A stretch of DNA of 64,000 nt. Origin: JAEYKI01 sp036679405. GTDB taxonomy: Bacteria; Bacillota; Clostridia; Christensenellales; Christensenellaceae. The stretch spans positions 1 to 64,000 of the forward strand of contig JAVBVZ010000024.1 in the NCBI GenBank assembly GCA_036679405.1. Reading direction: 5' to 3'. The position numbers and the translations under genes are program-made. The notes beneath the pieces were generated by a model that saw only the letters and a list, made by a program, of their open reading frames with translations, was not told the origin of the DNA and ran no database searches. This document shows positions 42,319 through 50,511 of the stretch, one piece after another (position 1 is the stretch's first letter; every line of letters begins with the position of its first letter).

Positions 42319-43311
42319 TTATTCGTTGGAGATCGCTTTGTCGAACGCAACGTCGGACGGCGCAAAGTCCACATTGTGGACAAAGTCGCAGGCCTCGGTC
42401 CCGCCGTAGATGCGCTCCATGCCACTGTCTTCCCATTCCACCGAAAGCGGGCCCGTATAGCCGCCCTGGTTGAGTTCGCGGATGATTTCTTCAAAGTTTA
42501 CGTCGCCGTGCCCGAGGGAACGGAAGTTCCAGCCCCTGCGGGTATCGCCGAAGGTAATGAAAGAGCCCAGTATGCCCGCTTTGCCATCCAGCGTGACCGC
42601 CGCATCTTTCATATGCACGTGGTAAACGCGGTCAATAAAGTCGCGCAGGAAAATGGTCGTATCAACGCCCTGCCACAACAGATGGCTGGGGTCGTAATTG
42701 AACCCGAGGGTCTTCCTGTAATCAAACTCTTTCAAAAGCCGCTGAGCGGTGTAATAGTCAAACGCGATCTCGGTGGGATGCACTTCCAGCGCGAATTTTA
42801 CGCCGCATTTATCAAATTCGTCAAAAATGGGCGTCCACAGGTCAACGATCTCCGCAAACCCGGCGTCGATCATTTCGTCCGTTGTCTGCGGGAAAGAATA
42901 CCAGTACGCCCAGATGGGAGAGCCCATGAACCCGGTCACTACGTCCACGCCCATGTTTTTAGCGGCCTGCGCAATGTACTTCATTTCCTGGATGGCCCAC
43001 TTGCGGATCTCTTCCGGCTTGCCCGAAAGGCTGTTCGGCGCAAAGTTATCGAGGCGGGGATCCCATTTGTCGCCCACGCACTGGCCGGGCACATGCGCTG
43101 CCAGCGCCCAGCAGCCAAGGCCGTATTTTTTAAGCGTTTCTTTGCGCTCACGGACATAATCCAAATCTTTGGCGGCTTTCTCCGCGTTCAGATGGTTCCC
43201 CCATGCGGTAATCTCCAGTCCGTCATAGCCCATCTCACTGGCTGCCTTACACAGCTCTTCAAATTCCATATCGCCCCACTGAGCGGTCATTAAAGTTACC
43301 GGTCTACTCAT
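42319..43311 (-). CDS. sugar phosphate isomerase/epimerase-family TIM-barrel protein
   Basis: A 330-residue xylose-isomerase-like TIM barrel (AP endonuclease 2 superfamily). Metal-binding residues are suggested by ALEVHPTEIAFD, FNYDPSHLLWQGVD, VYHVHMKDA and SVEWEDSG. The ATG at 43309-43311 has AAGGAG eight bases upstream. Homologues act on inosose, hydroxypyruvate, or free sugars; the specific reaction is unknown. It is transcribed with xylA. Confidence 0.85.
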   Translation of the reverse strand: MSRPVTLMTAQWGDMEFEELCKAASEMGYDGLEITAWGNHLNAEKAAKDLDYVRERKETLKKYGLGCWALAAHVPGQCVGDKWDPRLDNFAPNSLSGKPEEIRKWAIQEMKYIAQAAKNMGVDVVTGFMGSPIWAYWYSFPQTTDEMIDAGFAEIVDLWTPIFDEFDKCGVKFALEVHPTEIAFDYYTAQRLLKEFDYRKTLGFNYDPSHLLWQGVDTTIFLRDFIDRVYHVHMKDAAVTLDGKAGILGSFITFGDTRRGWNFRSLGHGDVNFEEIIRELNQGGYTGPLSVEWEDSGMERIYGGTEACDFVHNVDFAPSDVAFDKAISNE

Positions 43312-43390
43312 AGAAAACACTCCTTTTCCGTTGAATTTTTTTGATTTTAAAATGCTTGATAAATTCTCTAAACTATGCTTACTTGCTTAT

Positions 43391-43417
43391 GTTATAACAG
43401 TTTTTTTGCGTTGTCAA
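43391..43417 (-). promoter_or_regulatory. promoter of the sugar isomerase-xylA operon
   Basis: TTGACA (43412-43417) on the minus strand, followed after 15 bases by TATAAC with a TGT extension; TAACAT at 17 bases is an alternative -10. A short TTGTC/GACAA repeat flanks the -35 and might be an operator. Confidence 0.6.
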
Positions 43418-43483
43418 CACATCCGGACAAGTTTTGTATATTAATTTTACAAAAACATATGATATGTTCTTTTTTTCAGGTCA

Positions 43484-43512
43484 TTGACTTTTGCCGCCAA
43501 GTATTATATTAT
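43484..43512 (+). promoter_or_regulatory. promoter of tRNA-Arg
   Basis: TTGACT (43484-43489) and TATTAT (43507-43512), 17-base spacer, 18 bases before the mature 5' end of the tRNA. Confidence 0.8.
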
Positions 43513-43530
43513 AGAAAAGCTCTTATTTAA

Positions 43531-43607
43531 GTGCCCGTAGCTCAGCCGGATAGAGTGTTTGGCTACGAACCAAAAGGTCGGGGGTTCGAATCCCTTCGGG
43601 CACGCCA
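43531..43607 (+). tRNA. tRNA-Arg (anticodon ACG)
   Basis: A 77-base tRNA. The acceptor arms GTGCCCG and CGGGCAC pair, the anticodon stem TTTGG/CCAAA holds loop CTACGAA with anticodon ACG, the T arm has GGTTCGAATC, and CCA is encoded. A34 is expected to be deaminated to inosine by TadA so that CGU, CGC and CGA are read. It stands alone with its own promoter. Confidence 0.97.
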
Positions 43608-43674
43608 AAAATGCCTGTGGCTGCTGAGCGGTCGCGGGTGTTTTTTTGCCCTTTTCAGCCCAAAAAGGCCCCAT

Positions 43675-43702
43675 TTGCAACTCTGCGATTTTTTGCTATG
43701 AT
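43675..43702 (+). promoter_or_regulatory. promoter of folC
   Basis: TTGCAA (43675-43680) and TATGAT (43697-43702), 16-base spacer, with TGC preceding the -10 box. Confidence 0.65.
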
Positions 43703-43740
43703 ATCTTTAATGTTATAAATATATATGTTTGGAGAATGCT

Positions 43741-45024
43741 TTGGATTATACGCAAGCTTGCAGCATGCTGAGAACGGCGGCTCGTCTGGGGTCCCGCCCG
43801 GGCCTTGCGAACATCAGCCGCCTGTGCGCCCTTTTGGGCGACCCGCAAAACAAACTCAGAACCGTCCATGTGGCCGGCACCAACGGCAAAGGGAGCACCT
43901 GCGCCATGCTTGCTTGCATGGGCGCGGAAGCCGGATACAAAACCGGGCTCTTTACTTCGCCGTTTTTTGAAGATTACCGCGAAAGCCTCCTTATAAACGG
44001 CCGCATGGTCTCAAAGGACGCGTTTGCACGGTCTTTTTGCACTGTGCACGAAAAAGCGCGCATTATGGAAGCGGAGGGAAATGCCCCCACCGAATTTGAA
44101 CTGCTCACCGCCTGCGCTTTTGTCTGTTTTTTGCGCGAAGGGTGTACGCTGGTCATACTGGAGGCCGGAATGGGCGGCCGGCTGGACGCAACCAATGTGG
44201 TTTCCTCGCCCCTTGCGTGCGTGATCTGCGCCATCAGCCTGGACCATACCGCGTATCTGGGAGAAACCCCTCTTGCCATTGCCGCCGAAAAATGCGGCAT
44301 TATTAAAGAGGGAAGGCCGGTTGTCGCCTACCCGGACCAGCCGCCCGGTGTTCTCAGATTGATCCGCAAAACCGCCCGCGAAAAAAACGCTCCTTTTTTC
44401 CTGCCGTCTTCCGCACAGCTTCATATTGACGACGCCGGGCTTTTCGGAACACGGTTTACCTACCAAAACGCCGCGTACCAAACCGCCATGCCGGGCGCGC
44501 ACCAGGTAAAAAACGCCGCGCTCGCCCTTGAAGCTGTGCATGCGCTCGCCCGGGAAAGCGGCGTGCGCATTTTGCAGTCCGCCGCTGCTTCCGGTCTTGA
44601 AAAAGCACGCCTGCCCGCGCGGCAGGAAGTTTTTTGCCAAAAGCCCCTTATCCTGCTGGACGGCGCGCATAACCTGCAGGGCATCTGCGCGCTGGCCGAA
44701 ACGGCGGCGGCTTTTGTAAACGTCCGTCCGGTCGCGGTGGTAATGGGCATGCTGGCCGACAAGCAGTACGAACAGTCCATTGCCCAAATGGCGCCGGCCG
44801 CGGATCTTTTTGTCGCGACCACGCCCCAAAACCCGCGGGCCCTCCCGGCGCAGGACACGGCAACGTGCGCGCTTCCTTATGCAAAGCGGATTTCCCTGCA
44901 GCCGGACATAGGCGGCGCGCTCAAAGAGGCTCTCCTTTTTGCCGGGGAAAACGGCGCGGTGATCGTTTGCGGGTCGCTGTATGTGGCGCTGGCTGCCCGC
45001 CGCCTGCTTCAGAATAAAAAATGA
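43741..45024 (+). CDS. folC: folylpolyglutamate synthase/dihydrofolate synthase
   Basis: A 427-residue Mur-ligase-fold enzyme. The P-loop is VAGTNGKGSTCAML, followed by KTGLFTSPF, EAGMGGRLDATN and the C-terminal LDGAHNLQG. It adds glutamate to folates, keeping them in the cell, and may also make dihydrofolate from dihydropteroate. I prefer the TTG at 43741, six bases after GGAG; a TTG at 43729 has no ribosome site. It precedes the THF riboswitch and folate transporter gene. Confidence 0.95.
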   Translation: MDYTQACSMLRTAARLGSRPGLANISRLCALLGDPQNKLRTVHVAGTNGKGSTCAMLACMGAEAGYKTGLFTSPFFEDYRESLLINGRMVSKDAFARSFCTVHEKARIMEAEGNAPTEFELLTACAFVCFLREGCTLVILEAGMGGRLDATNVVSSPLACVICAISLDHTAYLGETPLAIAAEKCGIIKEGRPVVAYPDQPPGVLRLIRKTAREKNAPFFLPSSAQLHIDDAGLFGTRFTYQNAAYQTAMPGAHQVKNAALALEAVHALARESGVRILQSAAASGLEKARLPARQEVFCQKPLILLDGAHNLQGICALAETAAAFVNVRPVAVVMGMLADKQYEQSIAQMAPAADLFVATTPQNPRALPAQDTATCALPYAKRISLQPDIGGALKEALLFAGENGAVIVCGSLYVALAARRLLQNKK

Positions 45025-45054
45025 TTGTACAACCGCTCCGAGTTATGCTATAAT
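45025..45054 (+). promoter_or_regulatory. promoter of riboswitch-folT unit
   Basis: TTGTAC (45025-45030) and TATAAT (45049-45054), 18-base spacer, with TGC before the -10 box (extended -10). The transcript would start just before the riboswitch. Confidence 0.8.
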
Positions 45055-45066
45055 CTGTCCGAAGAT

Positions 45067-45164
45067 GCACAGAGTAGATATTACGCGTTAAGTTTTAAAG
45101 GATGGGAAGTCGCCTTTAACCGAAAGACGTACGCGTCTGCGGTGTAATATCGCGTCCGCTGTGC
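45067..45164 (+). ncRNA. THF (tetrahydrofolate) riboswitch
   Basis: The closing stem GCACAG/CTGTGC encloses the conserved THF-aptamer segments in the right order: AGAGTAGATATTACGCGTTAAGT is at 45071 onward (positions only; core GTAGAT and CGCGTTAAG), then GGATGGGAAGTCG, CCGAAAGACG, GTCTGCGGTGTAATATCGC and CGTCCGCT. This matches the class I THF riboswitch found upstream of folT in Clostridia. A hairpin with a T-rich tail follows, so folate binding probably favours transcription termination and lowers folate uptake. Confidence 0.95.
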
Positions 45165-45174
45165 TGCGATTTTT

Positions 45175-45210
45175 AAAGAAGCCTTTTTATTCCTACGGCC
45201 TTCTTTTGTT
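45175..45210 (+). terminator. riboswitch expression-platform terminator
   Basis: AAAGAAGCC pairs with GGCCTTCTTT (one bulged C) and runs into TTTTGTTT. It lies 10 bases after the THF aptamer and about 40 before the folT start. Confidence 0.75.
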
Positions 45211-45252
45211 TGCAGTCGTTTTCTGTGAATCTTAAAAAAGGAGGTTATTTTT

Positions 45253-45789
45253 ATGCAAATTAAAACCAGAGATCTTGTCATTGCCGGGCTTTTCATTGCA
45301 ATAAGCGTGCTTCTGACCCGGGTTTTTTCCGCCAACCTGATGATTGCCGGCGTGAACAGCGCCCGCCTTTCCATCGGTTTTGTGCCCATCATGCTGGCCG
45401 GTATTATTCTCGGTCCCGGGCTCGGTATGTGCGTGGGCGCCCTGGCGGACCTACTGGGATTTTTGCTGTTTCCAAGCGGCATGTATTTTCCGCTTCTTAC
45501 GCTGACCAGCGCGGTCGTGGGCGCGCTGCCCTGGGCCGTCTACCGGCTGACCGCAAAATTCAAGGAATGGCTGCGCGTGCTGCTGGCGGTGGGGGTGACC
45601 CAGGTGGCCTGTTCCATGTTTATGCAGACGCTGTGGCTTTCCATTATGTTTGGAAAATCCTATGAACTGCTTTTTTATCCGCGGGCCGTCATCGCCCTGG
45701 TCACCATCCCTATTTACTTTTTGATCATCCAGTCCGTGATTGCCGCGCTCAGGAAAGCAAAAATCATTTCCAAGGCAAACGAGGTATAG
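45253..45789 (+). CDS. folT: folate ECF transporter S component FolT
   Basis: A 178-residue membrane protein with about six helices. LVIAGLFIAISVLLTRVFS, NSARLSIGFVPIMLAGIILGPGLGMCVGALADLLGFLLFP and FPLLTLTSAVVGALPW are typical of FolT. It binds folate and docks to the shared ECF module, which is not encoded here. AAAAGGAGG precedes the ATG. Control by a THF riboswitch and the position next to folC support the assignment. Confidence 0.95.
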   Translation: MQIKTRDLVIAGLFIAISVLLTRVFSANLMIAGVNSARLSIGFVPIMLAGIILGPGLGMCVGALADLLGFLLFPSGMYFPLLTLTSAVVGALPWAVYRLTAKFKEWLRVLLAVGVTQVACSMFMQTLWLSIMFGKSYELLFYPRAVIALVTIPIYFLIIQSVIAALRKAKIISKANEV

Positions 45790-45804
45790 GCAGACCCTTT
45801 GAGA

Positions 45805-45842
45805 CAAAAGCTTTCGGGAGCGTCCTTCCGGAAGCTTTTTTG
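45805..45842 (+). terminator. terminator after folT
   Basis: AAAAGCTTTC and GGAAGCTTTT pair around the GGGAGCGTCCTTCC loop region and end in six T residues, 16 bases after the folT stop. Confidence 0.9.
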
Positions 45843-45898
45843 GTTGTCCGCCCGTCTTTTCAATGATAAAATAATAAAATACCCCCTGCGGGGGAAGC

Positions 45899-46552
45899 AT
45901 GAAGGAGCTTTGTTTGATTTACCTGTTTTTTTCTGCCCTGACCGTAGGCTTTTCGGGCGCTATGATGCCCGGTTCCCTGCTGACATACACCATACAGCAA
46001 TCTCTTAAGACCGGCGTGCGCGCAGGCATACTGATTTCCATCGGCCACGCCCTGCTGGAACTGGGACTGATTTTTTTGATCCTTCTGGGCCTGGGCGCCG
46101 CGCTGCAATCGGATGCGGCGCAAATTGCCATCGGGCTTGCGGGCGGCGCATTGCTGATCATTATGGGCGTGCAGATGCTGACGGGCGCCGCGCGAAACAC
46201 CGTCCGCATCCAGACGGGGGACGGCCAGGCAAAAGCGAAAAATTATAAACTGGTACTATCCGGCGCGCTGATCAGCGCGGCCAATCCGTATTTCCTGCTC
46301 TGGTGGGCGGTGATCGGCCTCGGGTTTATCATGCAATCCTACGCAACGCTGGGGTCGGCCGGCGTAGCCGTTTATTACTTCGGACATATTACGGCGGATT
46401 TTATATGGTATGTGTCCATCTCGGCCGTGATCGCAAAAACAAGGCATTTCATCAAAGAAAAACCTTACCGCTTCCTGATCGGCGGCCTGGGCGGCCTGCT
46501 CATATACTTTGGCGCCACCTTTATTGCAGGGGCGTTTTCATATTTTTACTGA
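45899..46552 (+). CDS. LysE-family amino acid exporter
   Basis: A 217-residue integral membrane protein with about six helices. The N-terminal GFSGAMMPGSLLTYTIQQSLKTGVRAGI and the SGALISAANPYFLLWWAVIGLG segment are typical of the LysE/RhtB translocators, which export basic or hydrophobic amino acids or homoserine lactones. The substrate is unknown. The GGGGGAAGC ribosome site lies in a short CCCCC/GGGGG hairpin, which could reduce initiation. Confidence 0.88.
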   Translation: MKELCLIYLFFSALTVGFSGAMMPGSLLTYTIQQSLKTGVRAGILISIGHALLELGLIFLILLGLGAALQSDAAQIAIGLAGGALLIIMGVQMLTGAARNTVRIQTGDGQAKAKNYKLVLSGALISAANPYFLLWWAVIGLGFIMQSYATLGSAGVAVYYFGHITADFIWYVSISAVIAKTRHFIKEKPYRFLIGGLGGLLIYFGATFIAGAFSYFY

Positions 46553-46574
46553 TGCCAAAAAGAAATGCCGGCTT

Positions 46575-47078
46575 TTATTCGGGGCCGCTGCCGTCACGGT
46601 CCGTTACAAAAAGCTTCAGCGTTCCCGTAAAATCTCTTCCCCTAAACCCTACATACCAGCTTTTTTCCTGAATGCAAAACGTTTGGGCATACCTTCCGTC
46701 CGCAGCGGCCAGCACCTTGGGGCCGCCGTTCCCGCATACCAAAAGCAGCTCTCCTTCTCCTTTTTTTGCCGTCATATCACATATGATATCCACTTTGCCG
46801 CCGCCTTTTCTTTCAACACAGGTCCCGCCAAAGAGATATTCGGTTTTTTCAAATCCCTCGTAATCCGCACTGTATACGCCCACATAGCTGTCTTCGCCGA
46901 AGGCTCTTTCCCCGGTCAGCATATCGTCGGCGGTCAGGGGCTTTTCTCCAAAATATGATATTGCGTCGTTATACAGTCTGAGCGCCGCATTTTTGTCAAA
47001 AGCCGAACAGCCGGACAGGGCGACGAGCGATAAGGCGGCCAAAACAAACGCGATCCCTTTTTTTATGATTTTAAACAT
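46575..47078 (-). CDS. small lipoprotein, possible immunity protein
   Basis: A 167-residue predicted lipoprotein. The basic MFKIIKKG start, a hydrophobic stretch, and the lipobox LVALSGC place the lipidated cysteine at residue 23. The mature part is beta-rich by appearance with no domain I recognise. The ATG at 47076-47078 follows AAGGAGGAGAAGT. It is the last of five co-directional genes behind a lantibiotic-type ABC transporter, the place where LanI lipoproteins occur, so a peptide-immunity role is a reasonable inference without sequence proof. Confidence 0.75.
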   Translation of the reverse strand: MFKIIKKGIAFVLAALSLVALSGCSAFDKNAALRLYNDAISYFGEKPLTADDMLTGERAFGEDSYVGVYSADYEGFEKTEYLFGGTCVERKGGGKVDIICDMTAKKGEGELLLVCGNGGPKVLAAADGRYAQTFCIQEKSWYVGFRGRDFTGTLKLFVTDRDGSGPE

Positions 47079-47089
47079 ACTTCTCCTCC

Positions 47090-47377
47090 TTAATGGATCC
47101 AGCCCGGTATGCTTGCGCAAACCAGGACAACGGTTGCCGTAAGATAGATGCCGTTTAAAACAAGGGCTATGCCCGGCAAGGTGCCGCGTATCTTTTTTTT
47201 AGCATATATGTACATGGAAAAGACAAACGCGGCGACAATGTAAATACCGTAAGCCGCTATAATGATTTCCGCGGCGGGTGACTTAAGCGCAAATTCGTAT
47301 TGGCGCCAGATCAGGATGGTCCATGGCACAACGGCCGAGACCAGGTCTAAAACAGACAGGATTTTTATTTTTTTCAT
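47090..47377 (-). CDS. small membrane protein in ABC transporter operon
   Basis: A 95-residue protein with three hydrophobic helices (about residues 8-23, 37-58 and 68-90). No named domain is recognised. AAGGAG lies about 12 bases before the ATG, a longer spacing than usual. It sits 17 bases after the second permease gene and 11 before the lipoprotein gene, so it is very likely part of the transporter operon and may modulate it. Confidence 0.72.
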   Translation of the reverse strand: MKKIKILSVLDLVSAVVPWTILIWRQYEFALKSPAAEIIIAAYGIYIVAAFVFSMYIYAKKKIRGTLPGIALVLNGIYLTATVVLVCASIPGWIH

Positions 47378-47394
47378 GGTTCAGGCATGCTCCT

Positions 47395-48165
47395 TTAATT
47401 TTTTTCATAATTTCCAAACCGCAGGCACGCAATCAAAACGGTGGCGGCGCCCATAACAACGGCCACAGGTATCCACGGGACCGGCGCCATGGCCGCCGTT
47501 TCTTTACCGGTGGCAAATTTGTCCATCTCGGACGCGATCAGCATCATTGGATAGCACATCGGGTAGACATACCACACTTTTGTGTTGATTGCCAAAACAA
47601 CGGGAACAACCGACGCCAGCCCGACGCCGACGGAAGCAACGGGTTTTTTAAGCAGCACGCTGATCATCCAGTAAACGGCGGCCATGGGGACCGATACGGC
47701 AAACAGCAGCGCGCACACTTTAAAAACATATGGGGCGGCCAGCACAAAATCATACTGGAACTTTGCAGAAGCAAGATATGCAAACGGGAAATATGAAACG
47801 CACATCAGCAGTATTTCTATTGCCATCAGGATGACGGCAACGCAGTATTTTGCCAGGCAAAGCTCTGTTTTCCCAACGGGCAGGGAAAGCATCTTGCAAA
47901 ATCCGTTGTCGGCCCGTTCCGTCTGGATGATCAAAACAGTAATGACGACCAGGCTCGCCGGAAGCATAAACCAGGCAAAACCCAGAAACGACTGGATAAA
48001 ATAGTTGTTTTCAGGCGATATCCCCATGGGGTTCACCTTAAAATTTGCGTCTGCATTCATCACGGCCATGCCCCATATTAAAACAACGGGGGCAATAAAA
48101 ATAAATAATATTTTTGAACGGCGCAGTTTTTTAAATTCTACGCCGATCAGTGAAAAAAAGTTCAC
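47395..48165 (-). CDS. ABC transporter permease, lantibiotic-immunity type (second)
   Basis: A 256-residue ABC-2-type permease with six predicted helices. Translation begins at GTG 48163-48165, after AAGGAGGAGAGCAGC and overlapping the previous stop as GTGA; the long frame that starts upstream is an artefact of the other permease gene read in a different frame. FKKLRRSKILFIFIAPVV at the start and TERADNGFCKMLSLPVGKTELCLAKY resemble LanG/LanE-type subunits. It should pair with the other permease and the ATPase. Confidence 0.87.
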   Translation of the reverse strand: MNFFSLIGVEFKKLRRSKILFIFIAPVVLIWGMAVMNADANFKVNPMGISPENNYFIQSFLGFAWFMLPASLVVITVLIIQTERADNGFCKMLSLPVGKTELCLAKYCVAVILMAIEILLMCVSYFPFAYLASAKFQYDFVLAAPYVFKVCALLFAVSVPMAAVYWMISVLLKKPVASVGVGLASVVPVVLAINTKVWYVYPMCYPMMLIASEMDKFATGKETAAMAPVPWIPVAVVMGAATVLIACLRFGNYEKN

Positions 48166-48878
48166 GCTGCTCTCCTCCTTAATTGTGACAATACGATTCC
48201 CGCTCCCAAAAACAAACCGGTTTCCGCCAAAGCGGCAATAAAAACGTCTCCGTTTGCCGCGATCCCCCGGGCGGAAAGCTGATACGGCATTAAGAAAGGA
48301 TAGTACGCCATCCCCGCGGCATACTGCAAAATCATGGCCGCAAACAGGCCGACCACGCCGATCCCCAAAGTGATCCACATATTTTTGAAAAATGAGGACA
48401 CCGCCAGGGTCAGCGAAAGCACGGGCAGTGACAAAACGAATGCGCCGCCTATCAGGCGGGCAATGTCCGCCGCTGTATTGCTTTGCGGGGAAAACCATTT
48501 CCATATGCAAAAATACAACGACCCCCCTTCTATGGCAAAGACGGCCGCAAAAACAGCGGCCAGCAAAAAAAACTTGCTCAGAAAAACGCTGCCCAAACGT
48601 ATGGGCAGCATGTCCATGCGCTGGATGGCGTTGTCCGCAAACTCAATATGGTAGACGATGCACGTCCCCACGATCATCAGAAAGCTGTTAAACATTGCCA
48701 TCAGCATCCAGTCCGAACGCATTAGGCTTTCCAAAGGCGGGATGGACGGGTCTATAATAAAGTGCCCCCGCGCCGCCAGGTCTATCACCGGCAGGAGCGC
48801 CGCTAAAATCCCGCCTGCAATCAAGCCGGGCAGCAGCGCGGTCCCCTTCAGCTTTTTAAATTCCAAAACCGGATTCAT
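48162..48878 (-). CDS. ABC transporter permease, lantibiotic-immunity type (first)
   Basis: A 238-residue permease with six hydrophobic segments, related in layout to the second permease: a short amphipathic start VLEFKKLKGTALLPG, then HIEFADNAIQRMDMLPIRLGSVFLSK between helices 2 and 3. Such paired, similar-size permeases behind one ATPase are the LanFEG plan that expels lantibiotics from the membrane. ATGA overlaps the ATPase stop, and its own stop overlaps the next GTG. Confidence 0.87.
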   Translation of the reverse strand: MNPVLEFKKLKGTALLPGLIAGGILAALLPVIDLAARGHFIIDPSIPPLESLMRSDWMLMAMFNSFLMIVGTCIVYHIEFADNAIQRMDMLPIRLGSVFLSKFFLLAAVFAAVFAIEGGSLYFCIWKWFSPQSNTAADIARLIGGAFVLSLPVLSLTLAVSSFFKNMWITLGIGVVGLFAAMILQYAAGMAYYPFLMPYQLSARGIAANGDVFIAALAETGLFLGAGIVLSQLRRRAA

Positions 48879-49636
48879 GCCCTGACCCCTCTTTTCATGT
48901 TGTCGTTTTCTATGACGGCAAGAAAGGTGTCTTCCAGGTTGTCCGTAGGATATCCCTTTTGGGCCGCGTCTTTTTTAAGGTCCTGCAGCGCGCCCTCAAA
49001 CAGCAGTGTGCCGCGGTTCAATATGCCAATGTCGTCCGCCATCAACTCTACTTCGGACAGCAGATGCGACGAAACCAGGACCGTACATTCAAACTGCTGC
49101 GGCAGCGAACGGATCAGCGAACGGATTTCATGGATGCCCACCGGATCAAGCCCGTTGGTGGGTTCGTCCAGCATCAGTATGGGCGGCCTGCCGATCAGCG
49201 CCCCGGCCAGGCCCAGCCGCTGCTTCATTCCAAGCGAATATTTTTTTGCCGCCCGTTTCCGGTACTCTGTAAGCCCTACTAATTGAAGCGCATCTGAAAT
49301 GCTGGATTTCGGCAGCCCGAGTATCCTGCGGATGATGTCCAGGTTTTCTTCTCCGGTCAGGTTTCCGTAGAACGCAGGCGATTCAATAAGAGAACCGACT
49401 TTTCGCAGTATCTCTATGCGTTCCAATGAGGTTTTCCCGTCTATGGTGAAAGTTCCGCCGGACGGCCGGGTCAGCCCCAAAAACATCTTCATGGTGGTGG
49501 ATTTCCCCGCGCCGTTCGGCCCGATGAATCCGTAGACCGTGCCTTTGCGCACATGAAGATTAAGGTTTGATACGGCCGAGAAACCGGAATAGTTTTTTGT
49601 CAGCGAGTTCGTTTCAATAATGCCGGTTGTATTCAA
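48875..49636 (-). CDS. ABC transporter ATP-binding protein, lantibiotic/bacitracin type
   Basis: A 253-residue ATPase. Walker A is GPNGAGKSTTMKMFLGL, the signature is KYSLGMKQRLGLAGAL, Walker B ILMLDEPTNGLDP, and the H-loop SSHLLSE. The sequence type fits the BcrA/NisF/MutF immunity group. It is the first gene of the operon ATPase-permease-permease-small membrane protein-lipoprotein, divergent from a two-component system that likely controls it. Confidence 0.92.
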   Translation of the reverse strand: MNTTGIIETNSLTKNYSGFSAVSNLNLHVRKGTVYGFIGPNGAGKSTTMKMFLGLTRPSGGTFTIDGKTSLERIEILRKVGSLIESPAFYGNLTGEENLDIIRRILGLPKSSISDALQLVGLTEYRKRAAKKYSLGMKQRLGLAGALIGRPPILMLDEPTNGLDPVGIHEIRSLIRSLPQQFECTVLVSSHLLSEVELMADDIGILNRGTLLFEGALQDLKKDAAQKGYPTDNLEDTFLAVIENDNMKRGVRA

Positions 49637-49805
49637 CTTCTTAAACGCTCCTTTTTTTTGGAATATACCCGCATTTTACTCCCCGAACCTTGCGGCAGCC
49701 TTCTCTCCTCTTTACATTTACCTTACTTATCTGTCCGGCCGGTCAAGCGGATTTCATTCCGTGTTATAATAAAAAAAACATCATAAGACGGCAGGGAGGG
49801 ATAAA
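49637..49805. promoter_or_regulatory. divergent regulatory region, ABC operon / two-component system
   Basis: A TGTTATAAT extended -10 (49764-49772) faces the response regulator gene, 31 bases before its start. The middle holds TTTACATTTACCTTACTT, a loose direct repeat of the kind bound by OmpR-family regulators, facing the ABC operon. The repeat assignment is tentative. Confidence 0.4.
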
Positions 49806-50510
49806 ATGTCTTTGGATTACTTAAAAAACAAACGTATCCTTTTGGTGGATGATGAACCCGCGCTTCTTTGTATGCTGCTTTCCATTCTGAAGAACGACGG
49901 GTATATCCATATTGCGACCGCCGCCTCCGTCCGGGAAGCCCTTGCGGTCTGCGGCTCCTTTCAGCCGGACCTTGCGGTATTGGACGTTATGCTGCCGGAC
50001 GGCTCGGGCTTTGAGCTGATGGAAGCGCTTAAAAAGACGTCCGATTTCCCTGTTCTGTTCCTGACCGCGCGGGGGGATGCGGAAGACAAGTTCCGCGGTC
50101 TGGGCCTGGGCGCGGACGATTATATTGTTAAGCCGTTTTTGCCAAAAGAGCTTACGCTGCGTATAGGGGCCATATTGAAGCGGTGCTACCGGGAGGAAGA
50201 CCCGGTAATGGAGCTTGCGGCCTGCACCGTTCTTTTTGACAAGGCGGAAGTTTGCAAAGCCGGGACCCTCATCCCCCTGACCGCGAAAGAGCACGACCTG
50301 CTCCTCGCCCTTTACCGGAACGCTGGCCGGATTGTTACAATAGACGCCCTGTGCGAGGCGGCCTGGGGAGACAACCCCTTCGGATATGAAAATTCGCTGA
50401 TGGCGCATATCCGGCGCATACGGGAAAAAATAGAAGCCAATCCGTCCAAACCCGTATCGCTCGTAACGGTCAAAGGGCTTGGATATAAACTTATCGTGAA
50501 AGAAGGGTAA
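49806..50510 (+). CDS. OmpR-family response regulator
   Basis: A 234-residue regulator. The receiver domain (about residues 12-125) has the acidic pair in LLVDDEP, the phosphorylated aspartate in LAVLDVMLPDGSG and the lysine in VKPF. The C-terminal winged helix covers about 135-232 (LTAKEHDLLLALYRN, VKGLGYKL). It is one base away from its sensor gene and divergent from the immunity-type transporter, which is its probable target. Confidence 0.94.
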   Translation: MSLDYLKNKRILLVDDEPALLCMLLSILKNDGYIHIATAASVREALAVCGSFQPDLAVLDVMLPDGSGFELMEALKKTSDFPVLFLTARGDAEDKFRGLGLGADDYIVKPFLPKELTLRIGAILKRCYREEDPVMELAACTVLFDKAEVCKAGTLIPLTAKEHDLLLALYRNAGRIVTIDALCEAAWGDNPFGYENSLMAHIRRIREKIEANPSKPVSLVTVKGLGYKLIVKEG

Positions 50511-50511
50511 C

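Noticed and set aside
43608..43660. Terminator after tRNA-Arg
   Set aside because: A stem before a run of seven T residues is possible but relies on several G-U pairs, so it was not listed.
44011..44829. 272-codon minus-strand open frame opposite folC
   Set aside because: Antisense to a clear folC with P-loop and no support of its own.
48166..48510. Long N-terminal extension of the second permease frame
   Set aside because: This part is the first permease gene read in another frame; a GTG with a strong ribosome site at 48165 is the real start.
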